From Ignavibacteria bacterium (lineage in GTDB: Bacteria; Bacteroidota; Ignavibacteria; Kapaibacteriales; UBA4661), in contig JACVZY010000027.1 in NCBI GenBank assembly GCA_014654705.1, positions 1 through 64,000 of the forward strand: a DNA stretch of 64,000 bases, written 5' to 3'. The position numbers were made by a program, and so were the translations under genes. The notes beneath the pieces were generated by a model that did no database searches, had not been told where the DNA came from, and saw only the letters and a list, made by a program, of their open reading frames with translations. Positions 34,301 through 41,756 of the stretch are shown in pieces. Every line of letters begins with the position of its first letter. The stretch's first letter is position 1.

Positions 34301-36742
34301 AGTATTACCACCAACGGGAAAAGGAGAACCCGTTGCAAATGTAAAGGAAGCAACACCATTATTGATAAGCACAGCTACGTCATTAGACGTACTGTTTCCT
34401 GTTGCAATATCCAAATCCCCGTCCCCGTCCACATCTCCTAGTGCAATTGCACGAGGATTAGCTCCAAGTGCAAGAGGGAACGGCGAACCGACAGCAGCAC
34501 TAAACGAACCCGCACCATTATTCAGCAATACAGCAACCGAGCTTATTCCGGCATCATGCGCCGTTGCAATATCCAAAAAACCATCACCATTCAAGTCACC
34601 AACGGCTATGTTATTATTATTGAATCCTCCAGTGCCATAGCTATTTGAGGCAAATGTTCCCGATCCATTATTACGGTACACATTCACGCTGCCTCCGGCA
34701 GTTGCTGAAATTATGTCAATATCACCGTCATTATCTACATCGCCTGTCGTCGTCGTATGTCCGCCGCCAATGCTTGTTGCAGTACCGAACGTTCCTGAGC
34801 CGTTATTCAGGAGAATTTGAACACCATTGCTATTCCCACTAACAATTAGATCGAGGTCTCCATCAGCGTCAATATCTGCAACAGTAACGCTAACTATATC
34901 AATCAATGTAGTTCGTGTAATTACACTCCCAAAACTACCGGAGCCGTTATTTAGCCAAATGAGTGCAATGCCGCCTTGATCAACAGCAATAATGTCCTGC
35001 CAACCGTCGTTGTTCACATCCCCCGTTGTAACAGCACGAGGATTATAGCCTGTACACGAATACGGCGTTACGGTAAAGGTTGCTTGTCCGTTATTCGTCA
35101 AAACAGAAACACGCTGCGCAGCACCAAAATTATCTGCCGTTACAAGGTCGGCATCGCCGTCATTGTCGAAATCTGCTGTGGCAATGCCGATGGGTGTTGT
35201 TGGTGTCCCCAAGTAGAATGGCGAGAATAGCGCTTGCCCGGGAAAACTGCCAGAACCACCCGTCGCCTTCGCTCGAAACTGCATCACGTGCGGGCTTGTG
35301 GGTGTACCGATGCTAGACTGCGCCCCGCACAGCAGCGTTGCTGAGACGAGTTCGCCCGGGCTGTACGGCTTTGTGGGCGTGAAGGAGATAGCCGAGGAGC
35401 CGCCACCTGAGTACGTCCCACTCCGCAAGCCTGACATTCCGCCCCAGACGCGGAAAGCGCTTTGGGAGGCAGTGGCGGCGTTCATGGACTGGGTGAAATT
35501 GAGGTTGAGCGGTGTGGAAAGGGCGGCGGTGTTGCTGTTGCGTTGGGGGCTTGTGCCGGAAATCGTTACGGGCACGGAAAGCTGGATACGGGCAATTCTG
35601 GTAGCGCTAACGCCGTTGTAGGTAGTAAAGCCTGGTCCATATCCGCCAATAATTCCCGTACCATCCGCAAGAACAAAGCCTATGGTCGAAGCCAAGTTCG
35701 TGCCAGTGCCGGGACTAAAGCTGATGTCAATCGTCCCGTCGCTATTGGCACGGGCAATGTTATTGCTGGTAATACCGTCATATGTGCTGAATGAGCCGGA
35801 CACAAGAATTTTACCATCACTTTGCAGCGCTACATTGCACGAAACACCATTGGGACCAAGCGGATAGAAGGCATTATCCAGTGAGCCGTCGGTGTTGATG
35901 CGGGCAATGTTGTTGCGGGCAAAACCGTTGTATGTTCCGCTTAATCCGACGACAATTTTGCCGTCGGGCTGAATAGCCATTGACTCGACATAGTTGCTTG
36001 CACCGCTACCACCGTTATTGAAAGTCACATCCAGTGAGCCATCTGTGTTGATGCGAATAAGTCCTCTGGGTACGGTAGCATTTTTATACGCAGTGAAATC
36101 GCCTGCCAGAAGAATCTTGCCGTCCGATTGAATTTTAAGATTGTATGTGCCGACACCAGTAAGCCCAGACGTTGCGCCGCTATTGAATGTGGCATCCAGC
36201 GAACCGTCAGCGTTCAGGCGTGCAAAACTATTGATTGTGATTCCATCGTATTGGGTAAGCATGAAGCCGCCGCCGATAACAATTTTTCCATCGGCTTGCA
36301 TGGCAAATCTCAATATGCGTCCCGCATTACCACCCACACCTGTTGCAAAGGTTGCATCTAACGTACCGTCAGCATTGAGACGGGCTATACGCCCTTTCGG
36401 GGTGCCGTTATAGGAAGTAAATAAGCCCGAGATGAGAATCTGCCCATTGGGCAAAACAGCCATGCAGTCAATGGAAGCGTTTGCTCCAATACCGGGAGTA
36501 AACGTCGCATCCAGCGTCCCATCAGCATTCAGACGGCAAATACGGTTTACGGGCGTACCGTTATAGCTGGTAAAATCTCCCGCACAGAGAATTTTTCCCG
36601 TCGGTAAGAGAATGAAAGAATTGGTATTACCGTTAAAGCCCATGCCAGTATTGAAGCAGGGAACAAGCTGCCCAGGCTGCGCCGAAAGTGAAAAAGCGCT
36701 GCAAAGAAAGAGAAGGGCAAAAGAGGTAAGAAAAGAGCGCAT
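25334..36742 (-). CDS. Giant multi-domain T9SS surface protein (3802 residues)
   Basis: A secreted protein of 3802 residues. Signal peptide 1-21. Residues about 25-390 are delta-60 (DUF5122) beta-propeller-like repeats (LNADGTLDATF repeated). Four modules follow, each an SbsA-like Ig domain (marker VWGGMSG or VWGGMRG, IWGGFSG once) plus a block of FG-GAP/VCBS repeats with the Ca-binding pattern DxDxDGDxD; markers lie near residues 432, 896, 1365 and 1831. Next come a choice-of-anchor-like domain (about 2245-2340), about four IPT/TIG domains (2340-2810), plant-like LRRs (LxxLxLxxNxLxGxIP, about 2815-3115), an Ig domain ending GDSGSYKCVISN, an FnIII-like and an ASH-like domain, and a T9SS sorting domain in the last 85 residues (APNPAKDEIEITYTL). 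Likely an extracellular calcium-binding adhesin or gliding/attachment protein; no enzyme domain was seen. Confidence 0.9.
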   Translation of the reverse strand: MRSFLTSFALLFLCSAFSLSAQPGQLVPCFNTGMGFNGNTNSFILLPTGKILCAGDFTSYNGTPVNRICRLNADGTLDATFTPGIGANASIDCMAVLPNGQILISGLFTSYNGTPKGRIARLNADGTLDATFATGVGGNAGRILRFAMQADGKIVIGGGFMLTQYDGITINSFARLNADGSLDATFNSGATSGLTGVGTYNLKIQSDGKILLAGDFTAYKNATVPRGLIRINTDGSLDVTFNNGGSGASNYVESMAIQPDGKIVVGLSGTYNGFARNNIARINTDGSLDNAFYPLGPNGVSCNVALQSDGKILVSGSFSTYDGITSNNIARANSDGTIDISFSPGTGTNLASTIGFVLADGTGIIGGYGPGFTTYNGVSATRIARIQLSVPVTISGTSPQRNSNTAALSTPLNLNFTQSMNAATASQSAFRVWGGMSGLRSGTYSGGGSSAISFTPTKPYSPGELVSATLLCGAQSSIGTPTSPHVMQFRAKATGGSGSFPGQALFSPFYLGTPTTPIGIATADFDNDGDADLVTADNFGAAQRVSVLTNNGQATFTVTPYSCTGYNPRAVTTGDVNNDGWQDIIAVDQGGIALIWLNNGSGSFGSVITRTTLIDIVSVTVADIDADGDLDLIVSGNSNGVQILLNNGSGTFGTATSIGGGHTTTTGDVDNDGDIDIISATAGGSVNVYRNNGSGTFASNSYGTGGFNNNNIAVGDLNGDGFLDIATAHDAGISSVAVLLNNGAGSFSAAVGSPFPLALGANPRAIALGDVDGDGDLDIATGNSTSNDVAVLINNGVASFTFATGSPFPVGGNTPWGITMADFDNDGDIDIATPNNQTNNVSILINAPSTLLISTNPARNSNTQTPTSLTLSWSQPMTTATASLPSPASIAHNLYVWGGMSGYRSLPLSGNIGGTATQSGNTTTFMPNAARPFRPGEEVSVTVVNAQATSGVRAKPTVYGFRTKAGTGPATFYQTSTPVVGVDARTTATGDFDGDGDLDLAVGSPSQVDILLNDGTGTFTTGSQILSAALGGLNPWTVTAGDFNNDGSSDLAVTGTGGSSAVYILFNNANGTGTFAVSSNYVTGIGQCWHLTSADIDGDGDLDLLVANTTGTTINILLNNGNGTFTPGTNPTVGSNPRCVAAADLDNDGDIDLAVGNNLGGTVSILLNNGDGTFSAAPNITTAGANPVFVAAGDLDGDGKSDLAVTNSDLNTVQIFKNIGAGNFMSLASYPTFGAFPSPVFVSMADFDGNGTLDLAAVNYGSTDISILLNNGSASFTNAVKYPALSAPNYLAAGDFDGDGDLDLAVTNSGASNLVSVLKNAVQPTLTTLSPARNTSSAPNTSAVSLTYNQNMAPASANVPALNIWGGFSGYKTGGTRAVAGGTVTANVGGFRAGEQVWVTHQSAKSTSSIPAKNFVYGFTAKAGVGPGTFVRKSTSALNFTGIVAVGDVDNDGDLDIAATEGALVEILLNDGKANFTSGGTFTGGPGGCFFADMDNDGDLDLAVVNVTTFPSQITIWRNGGIGNFSMPLGPFNCATDYSVINFGDVNGDGYLDVVAANNNGGNISVLLNNGTGSLAPTIDYSTGGSVPNGIALGDVDNDGDIDVVVTNNGSHTVSVMLNNGQGVFPLPDVSILSGTWVAATNTATPTSVSLGDVNGDGYLDIAVVAEGIAGTGTVDVRLNNGSGGFGNSAPGAPFQVPSPDNSSAMIVLADVDGDGDLDVATGRRTGGALIVRLNSGSGDFSISAVGSPYPTIGGTFGIASGDLDGDGDIDFIAGSEGTPDVNIFLNATQPILTSFSPTRNTQTLQPNAAINLTYNQTMTTATASVQPFRVWGGMRGFRSGTYSQPTGAASAQLTLSPPLLPNEEVFVSVTNAQNANSIAARPLTLQYRAGAGVGPATFFAAAPVQAGTMSSTIRRSVALDYNSDGFVDMAFVNDAANAIQIMQGSASGTFTLGPLVGLGGGTQPSHLAVGDFNSDGRPDMVVSCYVSGTVVVLMNAGGVFTPSSMMFLTPLQITVADFNSDGALDFAVVRDAGFIHVHVYYGANNGSFSAPQQIPVALNFKGLAAADFDNDGRTDLLVMSPGADARLFRNSGLNPGGTATFDAGVVVAGSAALAFPEMAEKGDFNGDGIMDIAAFSANPARLFSVWLGNGAGGFSITNYGSGAATGITTGDFNGDGRLDIAVGDVQGTIQIWMNNGSGSFTQSGIGNGALSSFPIAADIDRDGDLDLLTTDAAMQLVPFLNQPAPTLTASPTTLDFGSVTVGQSSSLSATINGTNLVGAITAGITRATLSAFSYAVNTGISQTQGTVTISGATSLTIPFQTTFTPSTNGIFTTTVTVTSASATPLTLTLTGVAVLPRIPTPPVITALSTNAALIGTPVTVSGLNFTNVSQASIGGISTTVSILSATQANVILPTGLSIGQVVLTNIDGTAISRDSVRALVPYTPPPIVTAVAPLTGAAGEIITVTGANFATGATTVFIGTLQLSATFNSTTRLTIVLPANALGNLIVRTPNGSTTSSFVLRTIPPPAIQSINPAQARNGETFTIFGAHYLNVLSVTAANMRLDSTSWQIDSLAQRLAVRVIENLNADGTIGTITVQTRSGVALFTQRYSAGGVPEGVPQPSIIAALPPNSVATLQEGNEIALLATNIPTGATLTLTVNGITATIASVQNTSGTATLRFRLPVGIVPITLQSTPSLVFSLAIGGIATTATFQLPVQAAFLPTLTTFTPPLGGTCSTVSINGQNLGLEPRGKVTNVLVGGVPVQAFRVVSPTQILATVGTVRSGVVSIVTTVGAISTSAMFSFDPTFQCFPPMRREDSLALDAFYVATVGLDWTTSTNWTVQGVPAAMRFGVKVEGDRVVEIRMPKNNVSGSIPEFVMQNLRTLKALDLGNNRIGGALPQALAQASSLEILRLGQNHFTGTLPQNMAALTRLRELDLSDNLLSDTLGQCWTVTGLESLNLSGNRFTGRISRDVARLANLLTLDLSRNLLSDSIPPEIGTLQQLKSLRLGGNRLTGRIPTTFGTSSTTAKTALLATTPNLTSLDLSNNQLSGMIPAELGTLTNLRELLLNGNTLSGEIPSGLAKLNTLQILDVEQNQLLESPSFTAIPRLTLRLAGNRFDFATIESQVPVRPSAGAQQAILSTPIFSYTSQSPNVRISDRTDTSVALDASLRLRVAARGINNRYSWWKDDVLIQATSPTATLLIPSVAPGDSGSYKCVISNTLLPDLKLTTPPLRVTTFTPAFPPQDSIVLIAPALAAEDISPVPTFVWTSTAGARQYRLEVSGTPSFTTLLASVSVPQTAQALTSGRVEFSAQGTIGFPLASSARIFWRVRAENARGAGNPSSSDFTTAAGDALLTADRLDFGRIPRGDTATRLLTVRNISTQTLRIENLTAASTVFRAGLQRAFTLAPGRDTTVSTGFLPAALGEVQSALTAQFRAIDVNGLPSGALQTQTFQDRLRGRGGALKFIPPVFDTIPVRTTKIVSALLLNVSGSPLEINNLTILRGGEGFTLRAGGIQRVEMAASDTLVIPVSCSTEQANRYLRDTLRVQTTLERIDAPLEAFSRNRTPKDVAVNLGIRPQQNNLPPGSGVTMEIFIIPTGNTTLDSVFNAANPFIKAIIRADKNVLALSPNETFVRMQQLDTNRMIRFIVPATTWNPRTNVVAQFQCVVVAGNTDYTALKIEDVQWGTGNVILDTVLDSSFTARTSRAGGKRLISSGGTTQLTAIAPNPAKDEIEITYTLAESDLVSITLLDARGNETLGVLNEVQTAGKHTLRVKVGWLASGMYHVRLRTNNETTTQQVNIVK

Positions 36743-36925
36743 AATCGTAAGAATATAAGGATGCTAAAGGCAGAAGAAATATGCAGTTGTGAATGGTCGC
36801 GACAAAAAGCAATAAGTCAGAGATTGCCATGCTTTTTGCAAGCAGCAATATAGGATTTTTTACCTAAAAAGGAGGACGTTTTTATACGAAGAATATAGAG
36901 TTTGCCACGTTGAAGTAGTCTTTCT
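36743..36925. other. Leader region of the giant gene
   Basis: About 180 bases separate the giant gene from the 244-residue membrane protein gene on the same strand. It must hold the giant gene's promoter or be transcribed through from the operon upstream. No TAnnTTTG element or intrinsic terminator was found on the minus strand. Confidence 0.35.
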
Positions 36926-37660
36926 TTAGGCACGTGCTTCTTGCACTTTTTCTCCCACCCAGCCGCCTAATAGTGTCATGAGTATCCCCAGCACGAGACC
37001 GCTTAAAATAATTGTAATGTCTAACATTCCGAGAGCAACACAAACTATGTCGATGTTCAGCACGACCGCCAGAAAGCCCGCCACTCCTGCTTCCTTCACA
37101 GCAACGCCCGGCGAACGATACCCAATAATGAAACCCGCAATAAACAAGCCCAGAAAAAATGCCAGAAAGTGATTGGTAAGATGATACCCCAGCACAACCA
37201 CCAGAGAACTGGCGCAGAGCATCGTAATCGTCGTCGCAAGCGCCGCGCCGCACATCACCCAACTCCAATCTATCGGGCTTTCGTCCGGGATGTCGTCGTC
37301 GAGCGTTCCTTGCAGCTTTTCACCCACCCAGCCCCCAAGAGCTGATAAAATCACACCGTTGATGAGCATGACCACCAGCACGGCACTATCAAGGTCGCGA
37401 AAGCCGCGAATGTTCATCATTGGCAGCACGATGAAAAGTACGATGCCCACCAATACCGCACCAATAGCGGGTTCCAGTATTGTTACGCCTTTAGAGAGGA
37501 TTCCTTCGACGATGCCTGTTACGACAAAACCCGACAAAATAGCAATAATGGGAAACGGCAGCGCTGAAAAAGATGAGCCGCTAATGTATGCCAGAAATAG
37601 CGTAATGACCGAGCCAACAAAGGCAGAAATAGAAGCACTTTGGAGGTCAATGAACTTCAT
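36926..37660 (-). CDS. Internally duplicated polytopic membrane protein, unknown function
   Basis: A 244-residue, very hydrophobic protein with about eight predicted helices in two homologous halves. Each half ends with the same motif: SALGGWVGEKLQGT near residue 115 and TLLGGWVGEKVQEA at the C terminus; GFVVTGIVEG and GLFIAGFIIGYRSPG also correspond between halves. The Gly-rich helices suggest tight packing. I do not recognise a transporter family. It is the last gene of the efp-accB-accC-GNAT-gcvH-ccmC-like run, 21 bases after ccmC-like, so it is probably co-transcribed, but no functional link can be drawn from that. Confidence 0.7.
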   Translation of the reverse strand: MKFIDLQSASISAFVGSVITLFLAYISGSSFSALPFPIIAILSGFVVTGIVEGILSKGVTILEPAIGAVLVGIVLFIVLPMMNIRGFRDLDSAVLVVMLINGVILSALGGWVGEKLQGTLDDDIPDESPIDWSWVMCGAALATTITMLCASSLVVVLGYHLTNHFLAFFLGLFIAGFIIGYRSPGVAVKEAGVAGFLAVVLNIDIVCVALGMLDITIILSGLVLGILMTLLGGWVGEKVQEARA

Positions 37661-37681
37661 TGCGGGCTTTCGGAAAAAGGA

Positions 37682-38731
37682 TTATTGCTGTTTACGAAGT
37701 TGCAGCGTCTTAATGCGCACTTGCAGCGAAAGCATCCAGAAAAAGAGCATGGTAAAGCCGCCAAATGCCAACGAGAAAATAACCTGTTTGATAAGATTCA
37801 ATTCTTCCTTCTTTGTGCTGAGTACCGGTCCCACGCTGCCGTCATTGCCAGCGCCCGGGTGCAAACCGTCCATAATGCGAGGCATGATGAACATGAGGAA
37901 CACAGCCGGCACAACGGCAAAAATCACATACACCGCCGAGAGCCGTCCGCGACGTTCTTCGTTGTCAACAGCTTGGCGCAAGGCGAAGTATGCGCCGTAC
38001 ATGAGCAAAAGAATGAAAATTGAGGTTTCACGCGGATCCCAATTCCAGAACGAGCCCCAATTGAACTTTGCCCAAATCGCGCCTGTGATAGTCGCAAGTA
38101 AGGTGAACAATGTTCCCAATGCCGCAGCCGACGATGACTTGATGTCGTACGCAATATCGCGTGTTTTCAAATACCGAAAGCCATAGACCATCGCTACGAT
38201 GTAGGCGAGCATTGCTACCCACGACATCGGGACGTGGAAGTAGAGATTTCGCGCTCGTTCCTCGAGTTGTGGAATAAACGGCAAGGTCAGAAGCGGGTTT
38301 GCAACGATGAGGCTTTTTGCAAGGAACACATTGTCCGTCGCCGTGCTGTCGCGTTCTATTGCGAGTACTGCCGTTTTCATGCCGACAAGTTGCGGGGCGA
38401 GAGTCATCGGCACACGCACAAATGCTTGTGTTGGTTCGCCTTCGCTAAAGTCCGTCATTTTGACGACAATCGGCTCATTTTGCGATGTTGTTGCTGGCAT
38501 CTCGTCAAGATGAACTTTGATAGGCACGACGGGATTTGCACCCGCGCGGCGCATAATCACGGCATCGGCAAATGTTCCGGCTGTGTGCGGGGCGAGCGCC
38601 AGTACGACCGTGAGCGTAAGTACAGAAGCCAGTATCCAGCGCCACCACGTGGGGCGTGGTTTGTCGAGTGCGGGATATAACCCAAGATACAGCCCTAAAG
38701 CCACGCCGGAGAATTGAATGAGATATTTCAT
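37682..38731 (-). CDS. CcmC/CcsA-type haem-handling cytochrome c biogenesis protein
   Basis: A 349-residue membrane protein. The C-terminal two thirds match CcmC: conserved histidine segment YFHVPMSWVAM, the tryptophan-rich haem motif WGSFWNWDPRETS and the final helices. CcmC delivers haem for cytochrome c maturation. It is longer than the usual CcmC of about 240 residues: about 150 extra N-terminal residues carry two hydrophobic segments and a soluble, beta-looking stretch (VVPIKVHLDEMPAT to VFLAKSLIV), probably periplasmic. No ccmA, ccmB, ccmE or ccmF is adjacent. It lies 21 bases after gcvH. Naming it ccmC or ccsA would need a phylogeny. Confidence 0.85.
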   Translation of the reverse strand: MKYLIQFSGVALGLYLGLYPALDKPRPTWWRWILASVLTLTVVLALAPHTAGTFADAVIMRRAGANPVVPIKVHLDEMPATTSQNEPIVVKMTDFSEGEPTQAFVRVPMTLAPQLVGMKTAVLAIERDSTATDNVFLAKSLIVANPLLTLPFIPQLEERARNLYFHVPMSWVAMLAYIVAMVYGFRYLKTRDIAYDIKSSSAAALGTLFTLLATITGAIWAKFNWGSFWNWDPRETSIFILLLMYGAYFALRQAVDNEERRGRLSAVYVIFAVVPAVFLMFIMPRIMDGLHPGAGNDGSVGPVLSTKKEELNLIKQVIFSLAFGGFTMLFFWMLSLQVRIKTLQLRKQQ

Positions 38732-38752
38732 AATGATTGTCTTATGCGGAGG

Positions 38753-39133
38753 TTATTGTCCGATGAGAGCCTTATAGGAAGCCACATCAAGCAATGCTTC
38801 GGTTTCTTCAGGGTTAGAGAGTGCAACTTTGATAATCCAACCCGTACCGTAAGGGTCATCATTGATGGCTTCGGGAGCGTCGTTGACTGCTGTATTAAAC
38901 TCAGTGATAGTGCCGCTTACGGGAGCAAAAAGATCAGCAACGGTCTTGACGGCTTCAATCGTACCGAAAACATCGCCTTGCTTCACGCTTGCGCCCGCAT
39001 CGGGAATATCCACATAGACAATATCGCCAAGTTCACCTTGCGCGTGGTCAGTGATGCCAACTGTGGCAGTATTGCCTTCAATGCGCACCCATTCATGTTC
39101 TTTGGTATATTTTAGGGTTTCGGGGAACGTCAT
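38753..39133 (-). CDS. gcvH: Glycine cleavage system H protein
   Basis: A 126-residue lipoyl carrier of the glycine cleavage complex. It shuttles the aminomethyl group from P protein to T protein. The N terminus [13 protein letters not shown] and the lipoylation segment [12 protein letters not shown] are canonical; the lipoyl lysine is Lys63. Length is normal. No gcvP or gcvT is nearby. It is placed between a GNAT gene and the ccmC-like gene in a long minus-strand run, so it is probably co-transcribed with accB and accC, the other swinging-arm cofactor proteins in the cluster. Confidence 0.97.
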   Translation of the reverse strand: MTFPETLKYTKEHEWVRIEGNTATVGITDHAQGELGDIVYVDIPDAGASVKQGDVFGTIEAVKTVADLFAPVSGTITEFNTAVNDAPEAINDDPYGTGWIIKVALSNPEETEALLDVASYKALIGQ

Positions 39134-39187
39134 ATTGCCTCCAAGGGAAAAAAGTTTGATGAAAGTGTGTTAGTTGGTAGTCGTTTT

Positions 39188-39682
39188 TTAATGTGTCAAA
39201 TCACATTCCATGTAGTAAATATCAGGGAATGGATTTACATTATACGGCGGAATTTCGTAAAATCCAAGTGATGAATAGATAGCAATGGCACGGTGCATCT
39301 GTTCGCGTCGGGTGTCGAGGCGCATCAAGCGGTACCCGCTCCTTTTCGCCGCCTTTAGAATATGTTCGCTCAGAAGTTTTCCCAGTTTCAAGGAGCGAAA
39401 GGCGGGGCGCACATACAAGCGCTTCATCTCGCAAACGCCATCTTCCAGAGGGCGCATGGCAACACATCCTGCGGGATCGTCGTTTACAAAAGCCAAGAGT
39501 ATTGCGCCCGCAGGCGGGGCGTACTTGCCGGGCAAATGCGCCATTTCGTCGTCAACATTTTGAAAACTGAGGTCGAAGCCGTACTCTGTCAAGAGTTCCC
39601 CTGCTAATACCCGAAAGAGTTGAATTGTTTCGGGGGTATCTGCTTCAGTTATCGTGATAGTTGGGGGAGCAGATGAATTCAT
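39188..39682 (-). CDS. GNAT-family N-acetyltransferase
   Basis: A 164-residue acetyltransferase. The acetyl-CoA-binding motif A is visible (KRLYVRPAFRSLKLGKLLSEHIL), followed by the beta5 region (YRLMRLDTRR) and a C-terminal FYEIPPYNVNPFPDIYYMEC end typical of the subgroup annotated as small-molecule or amino-acid acetyltransferases. The acceptor substrate cannot be told from the sequence. It starts 26 bases after accC, which suggests co-transcription with the fatty-acid genes. Confidence 0.9.
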   Translation of the reverse strand: MNSSAPPTITITEADTPETIQLFRVLAGELLTEYGFDLSFQNVDDEMAHLPGKYAPPAGAILLAFVNDDPAGCVAMRPLEDGVCEMKRLYVRPAFRSLKLGKLLSEHILKAAKRSGYRLMRLDTRREQMHRAIAIYSSLGFYEIPPYNVNPFPDIYYMECDLTH

Positions 39683-39708
39683 TGTTGTTGCTGTAATGCG
39701 CTACCAAC

Positions 39709-41052
39709 TTAGAAGTCTTGCCAATTATGGGTGTCGAGATATTTGGTATCAAACTCGCCGGAGATAAAATCTTTGTTGTCCATCATTTTTAGGTGGAACG
39801 GGATGGTCGTTTGAATACCTTCGATGACAAATTCCTGCAAAGCACGTTTCATGCGGGCAATAGCTTCGGTGCGATTCTCGCCGATAGAAATGAGTTTCGC
39901 AATGAGTGAATCGTAATAGGGAGGAATTGAATAGCCTTCGTAGATATGAGAATCCACGCGGACTCCGGGACCGCCGGGAAAATGGAGCGCCGTGATTTTA
40001 CCGGGCGAAGGACGATAATTATGGTAAGGGTCTTCCGCATTGATACGACACTCAATCGAATGACGACGTGGCGCACCGCCTGAGATAGAGAGCGGTTCTC
40101 CGGCAGCTACGCGGATTTGCTCTTTCACAAGGTCAATGCCGAGCGCCTCTTCAGTAACGGGATGTTCTACCTGAATACGAGTATTCATCTCCATAAAGTA
40201 GAAATTGCGGTGCTTATCCACGAGAAACTCGATTGTTCCTGCGCCTTCGTAATCTACTGCTTTTGCAGCTTTGACGGCTGCATCGCCCATTTTTTTTCGC
40301 AACTCCTCGTCCAAAATTGGCGATGGTGCTTCTTCGATGAGCTTTTGGTGACGGCGCTGAATTGAGCACTCACGCTCGTTGAGGTGAATCACGTTGCCGT
40401 GTTGGTCGCCAAAGACTTGAATCTCAATATGGCGCGGCTCTTCGACAAATTTTTCAATATAAAGGTCGGGATTGCTAAAGGCGGCTTCGGCTTCATTGCG
40501 AGCCGTCACAAATGCTTGTTCTACGCCATCAAGCGATGTAACAAGGCGCATCCCCTTGCCACCGCCACCGGCGGAGGCTTTGAGCATGACCGGCACACCA
40601 ATTTCCGCCACAAGGCGCTGTGCATCTTCCAGAGTCGAAACGATACCTTTGCTGCCCGGAATTACCGGTACATTGGCTTCGCGCATGGTTTCTTTGGCAA
40701 CGGATTTGTTGCCCATTTTGGAAATAGAGAAGGGCTTGGGACCGATAAACTTGAACCCGCAATCGGTGCAAATTTCGGCGAAGTCGGCATTTTCGGAGAG
40801 AAAGCCGTAGCCTGGATGGATAGCGTCTGCTTCGCTAATTTCGGCTGCGGCGATAATGGAAGGCACGTAGAGGTAGCTTTGCTTGCTTGCTGCCTGACCG
40901 ATACAAATCGCTTCATCGGCAAAGCGCACGTGGAGTGAACTGCGGTCAGCTTCGGAATAGACAGCGACAGTTTTTACACCGAGTTCGCGGCAGGCACGGA
41001 TGATGCGCAAAGCAATTTCGCCGCGATTAGCAATGAGAACTTTCTTAAACAT
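39709..41052 (-). CDS. accC: Acetyl-CoA carboxylase, biotin carboxylase subunit
   Basis: A 447-residue ATP-grasp enzyme that carboxylates the biotin on BCCP, the first half-reaction of fatty-acid synthesis. Clear landmarks are the N-terminal [23 protein letters not shown], the [10 protein letters not shown] segment, the glycine-rich ATP loop [12 protein letters not shown], and the catalytic [14 protein letters not shown]. Length is the usual 445-450. It follows accB on the same strand after 114 bases that hold an imperfect inverted repeat. The carboxyltransferase genes accA and accD are not in the window. Confidence 0.97.
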   Translation of the reverse strand: MFKKVLIANRGEIALRIIRACRELGVKTVAVYSEADRSSLHVRFADEAICIGQAASKQSYLYVPSIIAAAEISEADAIHPGYGFLSENADFAEICTDCGFKFIGPKPFSISKMGNKSVAKETMREANVPVIPGSKGIVSTLEDAQRLVAEIGVPVMLKASAGGGGKGMRLVTSLDGVEQAFVTARNEAEAAFSNPDLYIEKFVEEPRHIEIQVFGDQHGNVIHLNERECSIQRRHQKLIEEAPSPILDEELRKKMGDAAVKAAKAVDYEGAGTIEFLVDKHRNFYFMEMNTRIQVEHPVTEEALGIDLVKEQIRVAAGEPLSISGGAPRRHSIECRINAEDPYHNYRPSPGKITALHFPGGPGVRVDSHIYEGYSIPPYYDSLIAKLISIGENRTEAIARMKRALQEFVIEGIQTTIPFHLKMMDNKDFISGEFDTKYLDTHNWQDF

Positions 41053-41059
41053 AGCGTCA

Positions 41060-41166
41060 AGGAATTACGAATGAAGAATTACGAATTGCGAATGAGCAAG
41101 GTGCTTCAAAGCGTTGGTCTCGTCGTTCATGCTCGTAATTCGTCATCCGTAATTCATTAAGTATCT
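41060..41166. repeat. Imperfect inverted repeat (hairpin element) between accB and accC
   Basis: The sequence contains two copies of GAATTACGAAT-type units on one side (about 41061-41098) and their near inverse on the other (GCTCGTAATTCGTCATCC then GTAATTCATTAAG, about 41130-41160), separated by about 30 bases. Folded, it would form a long stem with several mismatches within the accB-accC transcript. AATTACGAAT units of this kind are common as interspersed intergenic repeats in other genomes; whether this copy is mobile or regulatory is unknown. Confidence 0.7.
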
Positions 41167-41682
41167 TTAATCTAGTTCGACCAGCATAAGTGGTTGGTTG
41201 TATTCGACGGGTTGACCGTTTTCTACAAGAATTTTTACGACTGTGCCCGAGACATCACTTTCTATTTCATTCATCAGTTTCATTGCCTCAACGATACAAA
41301 GCGTAGCGCCTGCTGTAATGCGTGAGCCTACTTGGACAAATGAATCAGCATCAGGCGCAGGAGCGCGATAGAACGTTCCGACAATAGGCGAACAAATTTG
41401 ATGTGCCTGCTTACCTTCTGGTACTGACGGTGCGCTTGGTGCAGCGGCTTGTGAGGCAGGGCTTTGTGGCTGTGGTGCGGCTGCGAACTGCGGTGCTGCC
41501 ATAGCAGGAGCGGCGTGTGCGGACGAAGGTATGTGAATTACCTGCGGAGCGCTTGCGAAGGCGGCTTGATGCTCAGAGAATTTGGAAAGGCGCAGTGTTA
41601 TTCCCTCTTCTTCGATTTCTAAGTCAACGGCTGTGCTTTCATCAAAAATTTTGAGCAAGCGTCGAAGATACTGCAAGTCCAT
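41167..41682 (-). CDS. accB: Biotin carboxyl carrier protein of acetyl-CoA carboxylase
   Basis: A 171-residue BCCP. The N-terminal part ([24 protein letters not shown]) is the usual dimer/AccC-contact region; residues about 45-90 are an Ala/Pro/Gln-rich flexible linker; and the C-terminal 80 residues are the biotinyl domain with [13 protein letters not shown], biotin being attached to Lys135. It carries the carboxybiotin between AccC and the carboxyltransferase. It is encoded 74 bases after efp and ahead of accC. The efp-accB-accC order is a common arrangement in bacteria. Confidence 0.97.
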   Translation of the reverse strand: MDLQYLRRLLKIFDESTAVDLEIEEEGITLRLSKFSEHQAAFASAPQVIHIPSSAHAAPAMAAPQFAAAPQPQSPASQAAAPSAPSVPEGKQAHQICSPIVGTFYRAPAPDADSFVQVGSRITAGATLCIVEAMKLMNEIESDVSGTVVKILVENGQPVEYNQPLMLVELD

Positions 41683-41756
41683 AGCGGGTAGGAATGAGGT
41701 TGAACGATGATATTTTCTGATGTCGGCGAAATTGAAGTCCTAGTTGAGCGGAAGGA

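Noticed and set aside
25334-36742. Regularly spaced DNA repeats in the giant gene considered as a CRISPR-like array
   Set aside because: The repeats are degenerate codons of DxDxDGDxD and LNADGTLD motifs within one reading frame, not identical repeats with unique spacers.
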